The notes: generated by a model from the sequence alone, not told the origin. A DNA stretch of 64,000 bases from Arcobacter roscoffensis (GCF_024267655.1 NZ_CP100595.1:1798001-1862000); one strand, 5' to 3'; positions 44,407-52,856 are shown, counted from the first letter of the stretch. A program made the numbers and translations.

Positions 44407-45244
44407 AAGCAAACACAATCACATCCCTACCCTTATCTTTAGCTTTATAAACAGCTTCATCAGCTTTTTGAACTAATAAATCTTTATTTTTAAACTCATC
44501 ATAAAAAGCAACACCAATACTAACTGTAAGAGATATATCTTTATTTCTATGATACACACTTTGTGATTTAATATCTACTCTTAAATCTTCAACTTTTTTA
44601 ATAATTTGATCTTTTGGTAAAAAACAAAGAATAACAAACTCTTCCCCACCATATCTATAAACTTCACCATTTAAATAGTTTGCATGTTTTAGAAGCTTAT
44701 TTGATAAATATTGAAGTGTTCTATCCCCTGCTTCATGACCAAAATTATCATTTATACCTTTAAATCTATCAGCATCTATAAAAATAGCGCATAAAAGATT
44801 TGAATTATTTTGATTTGTAAAATGCTCTAAATCTTCTTGCATTTTTTTTCTATTGTAAACTTGGGTTAGATGATCCCTATTCATTTTATCTTCAAGCAAC
44901 TCTTTTTCTTTTAGAAGTTGTTCTATTAAAGTATCTTTATAATCTTCTTCAACTTGAGTATTTTTTTGCTCAAATACTTTTCCTAAGCTAAACTCAAATC
45001 TATCAAAAGAGCTTGAATAATCTACCTTTTTACACTCAACAACAAGTTGTGGTTTATCATCACCTAAACCATTTGTAATAAGAAGCTTTTCAAACTGTTT
45101 TATTGAATAAGTGATTTTATCATCTACTATTTTAGGTTCAAGTAGCTCTTTTTTCCAATACTTTGAGCTTTTCTTTGTAAGTAAAGAAGTTTTTTTTAAC
45201 AAAATATCTTCAAATAAATCTTTTGAAACAGAAATTTTATACAT
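44405..45244 (-). CDS. Soluble GGDEF diguanylate cyclase with unknown N-terminal domain
   Basis: The 279-residue protein has an N-terminal region (residues 1-95) of no recognised fold, a short coiled coil (DTLIEQLLKEKELLEDKM) and a GGDEF domain from about residue 120. The domain shows NRDHLTQVYNRKKMQ, IDADRFKGINDNFGHEAGD and the active-site RYGGEEF near residue 198, so cyclase activity is likely. An RxxD inhibitory site is not evident. No membrane helix or signal peptide. Its stop lies within the shared terminator palindrome. Confidence 0.87.
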   Translation of the reverse strand: MYKISVSKDLFEDILLKKTSLLTKKSSKYWKKELLEPKIVDDKITYSIKQFEKLLITNGLGDDKPQLVVECKKVDYSSSFDRFEFSLGKVFEQKNTQVEEDYKDTLIEQLLKEKELLEDKMNRDHLTQVYNRKKMQEDLEHFTNQNNSNLLCAIFIDADRFKGINDNFGHEAGDRTLQYLSNKLLKHANYLNGEVYRYGGEEFVILCFLPKDQIIKKVEDLRVDIKSQSVYHRNKDISLTVSIGVAFYDEFKNKDLLVQKADEAVYKAKDKGRDVIVFA

Positions 45245-45396
45245 TAGCCTACCCTAGTTTTATTGCTCAAACTATAGCAGTAAAAGGCTTAGTAAGCCAT
45301 ATTGAATATACTTATAACTAAAACTTATATTTTATTTATAAGGATTTAATATAATATTTACTAATATTACAAATCAATTTATTATAAGGAAAACAA

Positions 45397-46557
45397 ATGA
45401 AACTAAGAGAAAAATTCACACCAATGTGTTTTTTATCTGCACTAGGAGCAGGAGGATTATCTGTATCATTTTTTATGTATTTAATGTTTCTAGTACCACA
45501 TGAAGGCGTACCAATGGCAACTTTTGATTTTATCATGCCAAAGTTACTTGAAGGCACATGGCTGTCTATTGTAATTGCTTTATCTTTGGTATTTATACTT
45601 GTTTTTGCATATTTTCACTTCAAGCTTCTAATATGGAATACAAAACAATTTAATCTTTTTAAAAAAACTGATAAATACAAAGAGCTTGTAAACTCAAATG
45701 CTGAGATTACTTTAATGACAATGCCATTAACATACGCAATGACTATAAATGTATGTTTTGTACTTGGAGCTGTTTTTGTTCCAAATTTATGGAGTATTGT
45801 TGAATATATGTTTCCATTTGCACTTCTTGGATTTACTGTTGCTGGATATTTTGGGCTTAAAATATTCATGAACTATTTTTCAAGACTTTTAATCAAAGGT
45901 GATTTTGACTTTACAAAAAACAATAACCTTTCACAAATGATTTCAATCTTCGCTTTTGCTATGATAGCTGTAGGTTTTGCAGCACCTGGTGCGATGAGTC
46001 ACAATATCACTATAAATGCTATTGGTATTTTTGCAGCTATATTTTTTGCTTCTGTTAGTGTTTTACTGCTTATTATTAAGCTTACTATGGGATTTAAAAA
46101 TATGTTTGAGCATGGTATTTCAGTGGAAGCTAGTCCTTCTTTGTGGATTATTTTGCCGATTTTAACACTTTTAGGTATTACTGCTATTAGAGTTACTTTT
46201 GGATTACATCATGGTTTTGAAGCAACACTTGCTAAATCATCTTTATTTACTCTAACAGCTACAATAGTATCACTTCAAGTAATCTTTGGGCTATTAGGAT
46301 ATAAAGTTATGAAACAACTTGGATACTTTGAAAAGTACGTAAATGGAGCTGATAAATCACCTGTGTCTTTTGCACTTATTTGTCCTGGAGTTGCGTTTTT
46401 TGTATTTGGAATGTTCTTTATTAATTTTGGTCTTACTTTTAATACAGTAATTGTAAAATATTCCCTTGCATACTTTTTACTAATGCTTCCATTTATTTAT
46501 ATCCAAATAAAAACTATCATCTATTTTTTCAAACTAAAAACAAAGTTTGAATTCTAA
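45397..46557 (+). CDS. Multi-pass membrane protein, TDT/SLAC1-like (possibly TsoY family)
   Basis: The 386-residue protein has about ten membrane helices. The first contains FLSALGAGGLSVSFFMYLMF. The overall pattern recalls the tellurite-resistance/dicarboxylate transporter and SLAC1 anion channel group. From memory, the start also resembles the TsoY family of (seleno)proteins known from sulfur-oxidising Campylobacterota; this copy has no in-frame TGA, so it would be a non-selenocysteine form. Transported substance unknown. AAGGA precedes the ATG, and a terminator follows directly. Confidence 0.65.
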   Translation: MKLREKFTPMCFLSALGAGGLSVSFFMYLMFLVPHEGVPMATFDFIMPKLLEGTWLSIVIALSLVFILVFAYFHFKLLIWNTKQFNLFKKTDKYKELVNSNAEITLMTMPLTYAMTINVCFVLGAVFVPNLWSIVEYMFPFALLGFTVAGYFGLKIFMNYFSRLLIKGDFDFTKNNNLSQMISIFAFAMIAVGFAAPGAMSHNITINAIGIFAAIFFASVSVLLLIIKLTMGFKNMFEHGISVEASPSLWIILPILTLLGITAIRVTFGLHHGFEATLAKSSLFTLTATIVSLQVIFGLLGYKVMKQLGYFEKYVNGADKSPVSFALICPGVAFFVFGMFFINFGLTFNTVIVKYSLAYFLLMLPFIYIQIKTIIYFFKLKTKFEF

Positions 46558-46583
46558 AAAAGAGGTTTAAAACCTCTTTTTTT
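46556..46583 (+). terminator. Intrinsic terminator
   Basis: AAAAAGAGGTTT pairs with AAACCTCTTTTT around a 1-2 base loop, ending in a T run and overlapping the last base of the preceding stop codon. Confidence 0.85.
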
Positions 46584-46675
46584 ATAAGTTCTTTCAAAAT
46601 AAAATTATACTTTACCTTATTTACAATCTTATTTTAATACAATCCATTTATAAAATATTCAAAAAGGATTATGAA

Positions 46676-47947
46676 GTGAAAACAACTATTTTAAATACAT
46701 TTTTTATCATTCTAATAGCAACATTTTTTACCGCTTGTACTAGTAAAAACATAGAAAAAATTGAAATCTCAAATATAAACATAAAAGAAAAGCTTCCTAA
46801 CGATGATTTTATGAATCAAAATAAAGAAGCAAATAAACTTCTCCAAAAGCATTTTTCACCTTGGAGTCAAGAAGAAGTCTCTTACTCTCAACTTGAAGCC
46901 ATGTGGGGGCTTAACTACAAGTTTAGAGACATTTACTTAGAAAATTACAAAAAAGCTTCTTTAGGCTGGTTTTTAAAGCAAGAAACGAATGCAAACTTTG
47001 AAAAATACAATACCCTGAAGAAAAAAGCAATTACACTTAAAAATACAAATGTAAGAGTTTTACCTACAAATCAACCTATGTTTTTTAAACCAACAAAACC
47101 AGGGGAAGGATTTCCTTTTGACTATAACCAAAACTCACTTCTTAAAATAAACTCACCTATTATAGTCTCACACTTATCAAAAGATAAAGCATGGGCTTAT
47201 GCTCAAGCTTCTAGCTTTGGAGGGTGGATAAACATAAGTGATATTGCTTTTGTAAATGAAAAGTTTATAAATAAGTTTAAAACAAATGACTATTTTATAG
47301 CAATAAAAGAGAAATTTCCTTTATATGAAAATGGTTTTAGAGAGTATGTAAAAGTAGGTACAATTTTTCCTAAAAAAGATGATACATACCTAGTAGCCCA
47401 AAAAGTTCAAAACCAAGAAGCAAATATTTCATATATAAATATAAAAGATGAGGAAGTATCAGCCTTCCCTATAAAATACAACGCAGAAAATAGAATCAAA
47501 ATAGCAAAACAGCTTCTAAATGAACCTTATGGATGGGGTGGGTTACTAAACAATAGAGATTGTTCTTCTTTTACAAAAGATTTCTTTGCACCTTTTGGAA
47601 AGTATTTAGAAAGAAACTCAAAAGGTCAAGCAAAAAATGGTTTTTACAAAGATATGTCAAAACTTTCGAATGAACAAAAAAAGCTATTTCTTATGAAATA
47701 CGGAGTGCCTTTTTCAACTTTAGTATACTTAAAAGGACATATAATGCTTTATGTTGGTATCAAAGATAATGAACCACTTGTAATGCACAATGTTTGGAGT
47801 GTAAAACTAAAAGATTCAAATGGCGATGAATACAGACATATCATCGGTAAAGCCACAATTACACCCCTTGATATGGGAAGAGAACTAAAAGATTTTGATG
47901 AGGATAAAAGTATCTTAAAAAAAATTCAAGGTTTGGTTATCTTATAA
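46676..47947 (+). CDS. NlpC/P60-family peptidoglycan hydrolase, lipoprotein
   Basis: This is a cell-wall gamma-D-glutamyl-meso-DAP peptidase by family. The start is GTG at 46676; the nearby ATG at 46671 is out of frame. A signal peptide ends in FFTACTSK, a lipobox with C20. Then come an N-terminal stabilising region, SH3b-like strands (NTNVRVLPTNQPMFFKP, AWAYAQASSFGGWI) and the catalytic NlpC/P60 domain with its triad: GGLLNNRDCSSF (Cys), KGHIMLYVG (His) and LVMHNVWS (second His). Length (423) fits the SH3-type C40 peptidases of Campylobacterota. It is convergent with the hypothetical gene at 47971. Confidence 0.9.
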   Translation: MKTTILNTFFIILIATFFTACTSKNIEKIEISNINIKEKLPNDDFMNQNKEANKLLQKHFSPWSQEEVSYSQLEAMWGLNYKFRDIYLENYKKASLGWFLKQETNANFEKYNTLKKKAITLKNTNVRVLPTNQPMFFKPTKPGEGFPFDYNQNSLLKINSPIIVSHLSKDKAWAYAQASSFGGWINISDIAFVNEKFINKFKTNDYFIAIKEKFPLYENGFREYVKVGTIFPKKDDTYLVAQKVQNQEANISYINIKDEEVSAFPIKYNAENRIKIAKQLLNEPYGWGGLLNNRDCSSFTKDFFAPFGKYLERNSKGQAKNGFYKDMSKLSNEQKKLFLMKYGVPFSTLVYLKGHIMLYVGIKDNEPLVMHNVWSVKLKDSNGDEYRHIIGKATITPLDMGRELKDFDEDKSILKKIQGLVIL

Positions 47948-47970
47948 TTTTTAATAAACTTAATATTAAC

Positions 47971-48687
47971 TTAATCAAAAGTCTTGAGTTCTTCTAGACT
48001 TTTAAAGTTATTTTTATTTAATATCACTTTCATATCTTGTTTTTCTTTTTCAGAAATAATATAACATGATAAACTATCTCCAGAAATATCTATTCCTATA
48101 TCATAACTATAAGCCGAATTTACTCCACTTAAAAAACTACCATTACAACTTGCTTTAATATCTAGTTTGCTATTTGTGACTTGTATATATACACTATTTA
48201 AATACTCTTTGTAGTATTCATTAAAAGAAAGAGAAAAGCTATTTTCTTCTCCTTGATTATAAATTATTCCATTTAAAACTATATATGATGCTCCTGTTGG
48301 GGTTGATGTAATTGTTTTATCACTAATGACAGATACTTTATATTTTTTACTTTCATCATCTCTTTCAACTAAAGTTGAAGTTTCATCTTTGGTTTTCACT
48401 TCATGATTTTCATTAACAAAAATATTTGTAGCTTTTTTTTCAATATCTTTTTGAGTTTCTTCAATATCCTTCTTTTCAATATACTTTATAAAAGTTTTTG
48501 TAATTATCTTTTCTTTGATTATCTCTCTAGGTTCTTCTTTTTGTATAATCTGATTTTCTTCTGTCTTAATATTCTTTGTGTTTTCTTTTTTATCCTCAAT
48601 AGATAAACTATTCATACTAATAATTACTAATAGTATTAAAGGGATAAAAAAGATAATAGATTTAATTCTTCCTTTATCAATTTGCAT
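47971..48687 (-). CDS. Hypothetical membrane-anchored protein, 238 aa
   Basis: The product has an N-terminal membrane anchor (IIFFIPLILLVIISM, about residues 11-26), a long charged linker rich in Lys/Glu/Ile (about residues 30-110) that would extend across the periplasm, and a C-terminal beta-rich domain (about 115-230) with two cysteines (KASCNGSF, DSLSCYI) that could pair. No family is recognised. It begins one base after the stop of the upstream paralogue gene, so the two are probably cotranscribed. Confidence 0.6.
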   Translation of the reverse strand: MQIDKGRIKSIIFFIPLILLVIISMNSLSIEDKKENTKNIKTEENQIIQKEEPREIIKEKIITKTFIKYIEKKDIEETQKDIEKKATNIFVNENHEVKTKDETSTLVERDDESKKYKVSVISDKTITSTPTGASYIVLNGIIYNQGEENSFSLSFNEYYKEYLNSVYIQVTNSKLDIKASCNGSFLSGVNSAYSYDIGIDISGDSLSCYIISEKEKQDMKVILNKNNFKSLEELKTFD

Positions 48688-48688
48688 T

Positions 48689-49288
48689 TTACCTAGTTCC
48701 TAAAGCTTGATATTGGCTTTCTTGCTCTTTTGATTGATAGTTCTTAAAAAAGTTTACCACATCTGTTAAAAGATTTGCCATATATGATGGATCCCCACCA
48801 AACTTTCTTGCCCCTTCTATAAGCTCATTGAGTTCACTTTCAAAATAGTTTATTGTACTTCCTATTGAAGTAAACTCTTTTGAAGGGTCTTTTTCATATC
48901 TTCCAGATACTATGTTTCCATTTTCATCTTTCATTAATTGTCCTCCGAAAGATGAATTAAGTTCTCCATTTAATATTAAATAGTCTTTTGCTGACAATTC
49001 AGATAAAAAATTAATAAACTCATTTTTGGCATTTTGATCTTTTTCAAAAACTGAATTTTCAAACCATTTATTTCCTTCATATTGAAAAGTATTATATCTT
49101 TGTAATCCAAGTTCATACTTCTCATCATACTCTTCATTCTTTACATTAGTTTCTGATGTTTCTTCTGATTTATTAGATTTAAAGTTTTCTAAAGCACTTG
49201 AAAAATCCTCACTTGATTGAGTTTTAGTAGAATTATTACTTTGTATTTGATAGTTTGTATATCTTTGTTCTCTTATACCTATATTCAT
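48689..49288 (-). CDS. Hypothetical protein, paralogue B of a local duplication
   Basis: The 199-residue product shares nearly identical N-terminal (1-105) and C-terminal (about 145-199) parts with the gene at 49940-50536, including MNIG(I)(R/T)EQRYTNYQ, SSALENFKSNKSEET, and ESELNELIEGARKFGGDPSY. The centre (about residues 106-140: LILNGELNSSFGGQLMKDEN...) differs. No signal peptide or membrane helix; the N-terminal third is polar and probably disordered and the rest helical. The same leader (AATTATCCTTTGAA on the plus strand) precedes both copies. Function unknown; no family recognised. Confidence 0.65.
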   Translation of the reverse strand: MNIGIREQRYTNYQIQSNNSTKTQSSEDFSSALENFKSNKSEETSETNVKNEEYDEKYELGLQRYNTFQYEGNKWFENSVFEKDQNAKNEFINFLSELSAKDYLILNGELNSSFGGQLMKDENGNIVSGRYEKDPSKEFTSIGSTINYFESELNELIEGARKFGGDPSYMANLLTDVVNFFKNYQSKEQESQYQALGTR

Positions 49289-49305
49289 AATTATCCTTTG
49301 AAAAT

Positions 49306-49331
49306 AAAAGATGGATTATTATCCATCTTTT
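49306..49331 (-). terminator. Intrinsic terminator after the secreted-protein gene
   Basis: AAAAGATGGAT and its complement form a perfect 11-base stem with a TATT loop; on the minus strand it ends in CTTTTATTTT. It lies between the broken secreted-protein gene and paralogue B. Confidence 0.8.
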
Positions 49332-49337
49332 AGCTAT

Positions 49338-49814
49338 TTATTGTACATGTAATTCATCTACATATTTAGAATGATGTTTAACTATAATATCACCTGAACC
49401 TACATTACCAAAATACTCAAAATAATACCTACTCCCATTTATAATAGCAGGACTACTATTATAATTAACTATTTGTTTATATCCAGTTGCATTTAGAGTT
49501 TGATATTTATACATAACTGTTGGTTCATCAGCAGGTACTCCAAATACATCTACTTGAATTAGCATATAATCACCTTCAAGATTTTTATATGTTTTAGTTA
49601 CATTACCATGACTTCCATTATCCCAGCCATTTATATCCGTACCAACATTTCTAATATCAAAACAAGTATTAGCTTGTGGAGATGAAGGGTGTGCCCAACT
49701 ATGTCCCCAAACATAACACATACTTGTATTTGCACTTACTTACCCCAAAAGTGACGCTGCATTTAAACTTAAGCTACTAAGAGCTAACGTAATTAGTAAA
49801 ACTAATTTTTTCAT
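49338..49814 (-). pseudogene. Small secreted protein gene split by an in-frame TAA after its signal peptide
   Basis: From ATG 49814 (AAGGAAATATTT upstream) the frame gives a clean signal peptide, MKKLVLLITLALSSLSLNA. It then reads ASLLG, a TAA at about codon 25 (49742-49740), and continues in the same frame VSANTSMCYVWGHSWAHP to the normal stop at 49338. The mature part (about 130 residues) is beta-rich, Tyr/Asn/Gly-rich and has two cysteines likely to pair. No family is recognised. As written it makes only the signal peptide. Restart at the ATG of MCYVWGH would give a cytoplasmic form without export. Recent nonsense mutation, sequence error, or stop readthrough are the options. Confidence 0.75.
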
Positions 49815-49939
49815 AAATATTTCCTTATATAATAAATTTTAAGTATTTTAATATATAAATACTTATTTAAATATTAAAAAATAATATAATTATGTTTAAA
49901 ATAAATATTATATTGAATACTTTTCCTCAAGTTTGTATT

Positions 49940-50536
49940 TTATCTAGTTCCTAAAGCTTGATATTGGCTTTCTTGCTCTTTTGATTGATAATTCTTAAAA
50001 AAGTTTACCACATCTGTTAAAAGATTTGCCATATATGACGGATCCCCACCAAACTTTCTTGCTCCTTCTATAAGCTCATTAAGTTCACTTTCAAAATAGT
50101 TTATTGTACTTCCTATTGAAGCAAACTCTTTTGAAGGGTCTTTACGAGCTGAGCCTTCTACTACTTTCCCATCAGGACCAAGTTCCAAATCTCCAAATGA
50201 GTTAAGAAGCTTTATACTTACAGACATATATTCCTCTACTGATAACTCAGAGAGATAATTGATAAACTCATTTTTAGCATTTTGATCTTTTTCAAAAACT
50301 GAATTTTCAAACCATTTATTATCACCATCTTGAAAGGCATTATATCTTTGTAATCCAAGTTCATACTTCTCATCATACTCTTCATTCTTTATATTAGTTT
50401 TTGTTGTTTCTTCTGATTTATTAGATTTAAAGTTTTCCAAAGCACTTGAAAAATCCTCATTTGATTGAGTTTTAGTAGAATTATTACTTTGTGCTTGATA
50501 GTTTGTATATCTTTGTTCTGTTATACCTATATTCAT
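49940..50536 (-). CDS. Hypothetical protein, paralogue A of a local duplication
   Basis: The 198-residue product is the partner of the gene at 48689-49288, with about 90% identity by eye in the first 105 and last 55 residues and a replaced centre (VEEYMSVSIKLLNSFGDLEL... EGSARKDPS). Flanking DNA on both sides is also shared (TCTAGTTCCTAAAGCTTG at the stop and the leader at the start). The tandem copies flank the secreted-protein gene. No membrane helix or signal peptide. Function unknown. Confidence 0.65.
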   Translation of the reverse strand: MNIGITEQRYTNYQAQSNNSTKTQSNEDFSSALENFKSNKSEETTKTNIKNEEYDEKYELGLQRYNAFQDGDNKWFENSVFEKDQNAKNEFINYLSELSVEEYMSVSIKLLNSFGDLELGPDGKVVEGSARKDPSKEFASIGSTINYFESELNELIEGARKFGGDPSYMANLLTDVVNFFKNYQSKEQESQYQALGTR

Positions 50537-50640
50537 AATTATCCTTTGAATTTAATTTTAATTAATAAATACTTATTTTAGTATTAAAAAATAATATAAA
50601 TATGTTTTAAAAGGATTTATTCTGCATTTTTCATAATATA

Positions 50641-50667
50641 TGTCACACTTTTAACTCCTATTTCGTC
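50641..50667 (+). promoter_or_regulatory. ECF41-type promoter (TGTCACA - 16 - CGTC)
   Basis: TGTCACA at 50641-50647 and CGTC at 50664-50667 are separated by 16 bases and lie 32 bases before the ATG of the gene preceding the ECF41 sigma factor. This matches the target promoter consensus known for ECF41 sigma factors (TGTCACA in the -35 region, CGTC in the -10), implying that the sigma factor drives its own two-gene unit. Confidence 0.85.
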
Positions 50668-50698
50668 TTATATATACAAACCAACAAAAGGAATAGAT

Positions 50699-51217
50699 AT
50701 GTTAGACGAAAAAAAATCACTTGAAATGCTTGAAGGTTTTCATGCACACTATGACTACAATACAACTTATATGAAAGATATGTTAAAAGCCAACCCAAAT
50801 GCTTTTGAAACATTTCAAAACTTTTTGCCTATGGCTAGTTTTTGTGAGAAAACTCCAAAAGATGTTATGTATACAGTAAAGCTTACCACTATGAAAAATG
50901 AAGATTGTGGAGAATGCCTACAACTAAATGTAAATATGGCTTTAGAAGCAGGAGTTGATAAACAAATCATTAAAGAAATAGTTTTTAATGAGGGCAAAAA
51001 CTTACCCCAGTCATTAAAAGATATATATGATTTTACACTTGCTGTTTTAAATGAACAAACTATTGATGAAAACTTATATGATAAAATATATTTTAAATAT
51101 AGTAAAGATATTATTACAGAAATTGCATTAGCAACTGCATCAGCAAAAGTATTTCCAACTATAAAAAAAGTACTAGACAACTTCCATAGTTGCTCTGTAA
51201 TAAAACTAGAGGTATAA
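50699..51217 (+). CDS. Carboxymuconolactone-decarboxylase/AhpD-like protein
   Basis: The 172-residue product belongs to the CMD/AhpD fold, small helical redox or decarboxylase proteins. It has a redox-type CGEC in NEDCGECLQLNVNMALEAG (about residues 76-94) followed by the typical helix and VDKQIIKEIV. In AhpD the motif is CxxCxxxH; here the histidine position is asparagine, so peroxidase-like activity is uncertain. It is the first gene after the ECF41-type promoter, 7 bases before the sigma gene. CMD proteins next to ECF41 sigma factors are a known pairing. Confidence 0.85.
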   Translation: MLDEKKSLEMLEGFHAHYDYNTTYMKDMLKANPNAFETFQNFLPMASFCEKTPKDVMYTVKLTTMKNEDCGECLQLNVNMALEAGVDKQIIKEIVFNEGKNLPQSLKDIYDFTLAVLNEQTIDENLYDKIYFKYSKDIITEIALATASAKVFPTIKKVLDNFHSCSVIKLEV

Positions 51218-51224
51218 ATATATC

Positions 51225-52112
51225 ATGAATGAATTAGTAGCACAAACACAAGAGTATAGGAACTCTCTTATTTCATATGTATATAAAATAATAGGCTCAC
51301 AAGAAGAGGCTAAGGATATTGTTCAAGAAACAATTATTCGCTTTATTAGTAAAAAACATGATGAAATAGAAAACACAAAAGCTTGGTTGTTTAAAGTTGC
51401 TACTAATTTAGCCTTGGATTTTTTAAGAAGTGCTAAAAGCAAAAGAGAAGTATATATAGGAACTTGGCTTCCAGAACCATATATAGAAGAAAAAGCTCAT
51501 CAAAACAATGAAATGGAGCTTGATGAAAGTCTATCTATGGCGCTTTTAGTTTTGATGGAAAAGCTATCTATAAAAGAGAGAATTGCTTATATTTTACATG
51601 ATTTATTTGAATTTAAACACAAAGAAATAGCCGATATTCTACAAACTTCTACTCAAAATAGTAGACAGTTAAACTCCAGAGCAAATAAAAAACTACAAAC
51701 TAAAAAGAAGAAGTATACTCCTACAAAAGAAGAACATATAAAACTTACAAACTCATTTTTAAAAGCTTTGAAAGAAGGAGATTTTGAAGAGCTGAGAAAT
51801 ATGTTTAAAGAAGAAGTTAGCTTATATTCTGATGGTGGAGGAAAAGCAATAGCAGCAAGAAAAGTTTTATATGGTGATAATGACTATATTAGTAAGTTCT
51901 TAGTAAAAGTTACAAAACATCTATTTGAGGCTTCAAATAAAAATGATGTAGAAATTAGCACTATTTGGTTCAATGGTTCTTTAGGCGTAATCCTAAAAGA
52001 AAATGGAAAAGTTATTACATCTTACAGTTTTGAAATAAAAGATAATATGATTTTAAATATCTTCGCACTTAGAAATCCTGATAAGTTAAAGTACTTTGAT
52101 AGTATCAAATAA
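51225..52112 (+). CDS. ECF41-family RNA polymerase sigma factor with SnoaL-like C-terminal domain
   Basis: The 295-residue protein has sigma region 2 (SQEEAKDIVQETIIRFISK, about residues 25-43, then KAWLFKVATNLALDFLRSA) and sigma region 4 (MEKLSIKERIAYILHDLFEF, KEIADILQTSTQNSRQLNSR). Its C-terminal extension of about 125 residues is of the SnoaL/NTF2 type. The extension has the ECF41 signature YSDGGGKAIAARKVLYG. In this group the extension, not an anti-sigma factor, modulates activity. No anti-sigma gene is nearby, and the upstream CMD gene and promoter fit ECF41 autoregulation. Confidence 0.93.
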   Translation: MNELVAQTQEYRNSLISYVYKIIGSQEEAKDIVQETIIRFISKKHDEIENTKAWLFKVATNLALDFLRSAKSKREVYIGTWLPEPYIEEKAHQNNEMELDESLSMALLVLMEKLSIKERIAYILHDLFEFKHKEIADILQTSTQNSRQLNSRANKKLQTKKKKYTPTKEEHIKLTNSFLKALKEGDFEELRNMFKEEVSLYSDGGGKAIAARKVLYGDNDYISKFLVKVTKHLFEASNKNDVEISTIWFNGSLGVILKENGKVITSYSFEIKDNMILNIFALRNPDKLKYFDSIK

Positions 52113-52856
52113 CTTCCAATGAATACTAAAAGAGTTTTCAAACTCTTTTAGTCTCTTTTCAAGAAAACTTGCTACTTCATCGCAACTACATAAAAAGAAA
52201 AATACCCTTGGAGAGTATGGCTTATGTTTTATAGCAAACACTTTTTTATACTCTTTTTCAAACTTTGATTTTAAAATCTCTATTTGTTTATCATGGCTCA
52301 TGGTTCTGTTTAAATGATGATATATTATTAAACACTTGCAGTTTTTGTATAAGTGTTTAATCTCTTCATCAAAGATATATTTTCCAGCTTTGCTTTTTCT
52401 TTTAAAGTCTTCAAAGCTTTGAATTTTTATATCTTTTGTTTCATCTTTTTTGATTAGTTTTGTAGCTACTCCATTATCTGGATCAACAGCGATAAAATCA
52501 CTGTTTTCACTAAACTTTAAAGCTTTTTGAAACCAAATTTTTCTATAAACTAAATCATCTTTTGCATTTTCATTTACATATAAAGAAAAGTATTTTGTAT
52601 TTTTTACAAGCTTTGCTTCTTCCAAAGCTTTTACACATCTGTTTGTTTGAGTGATTTCTAAAAGTTTTTCTTCAAGTTCTAAATCAAACTCTTTTACTTT
52701 TTCAAAATAGTTTATATATAGACCATCATTATTGTGAGATTCATCTGGATACATATACCAAATCTGAGATAGATTATACTCTTGATTGTTTAGTAAAAAC
52801 CTAAGTAGGTGAAATTTTCCAAAATCACCTACATCACCACTATATCTATTTTGCAT
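52086..52856 (-). CDS. Conserved hypothetical protein, 256 aa
   Basis: The product starts MQNRYSGDVGDFGKFHLLRF, a start I associate with a widespread but uncharacterised family. It has no signal peptide or membrane helix. Other visible stretches are VDPDNGVAT (near residue 122), KNCKCLIIYHHLNRTMSHDKQ and a C-terminal VFFFLCSCDEVASFLEKRL; the DPDNG and HHLNRT motifs look like active-site loops, but no reaction is assigned. Its start overlaps the RND gene by 11 bases and its 3' end overlaps the convergent sigma gene by 27 bases. Confidence 0.7.
   Translation of the reverse strand: MQNRYSGDVGDFGKFHLLRFLLNNQEYNLSQIWYMYPDESHNNDGLYINYFEKVKEFDLELEEKLLEITQTNRCVKALEEAKLVKNTKYFSLYVNENAKDDLVYRKIWFQKALKFSENSDFIAVDPDNGVATKLIKKDETKDIKIQSFEDFKRKSKAGKYIFDEEIKHLYKNCKCLIIYHHLNRTMSHDKQIEILKSKFEKEYKKVFAIKHKPYSPRVFFFLCSCDEVASFLEKRLKEFENSFSIHWKLFDTIKVL
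52125..52152 (+). terminator. Perfect hairpin inside the 3' end of the convergent gene
   Basis: ACTAAAAGAGTTT and its complement form a 13-base stem with a TC loop, 13 bases after the sigma factor stop codon. It would end the sigma transcript, yet it lies within the coding region of the gene at 52086-52856 on the other strand. Confidence 0.7.

Noticed and set aside
45397-46557. Selenocysteine codon in the membrane protein
   Set aside because: No in-frame TGA occurs within the gene, so no recoding is needed.
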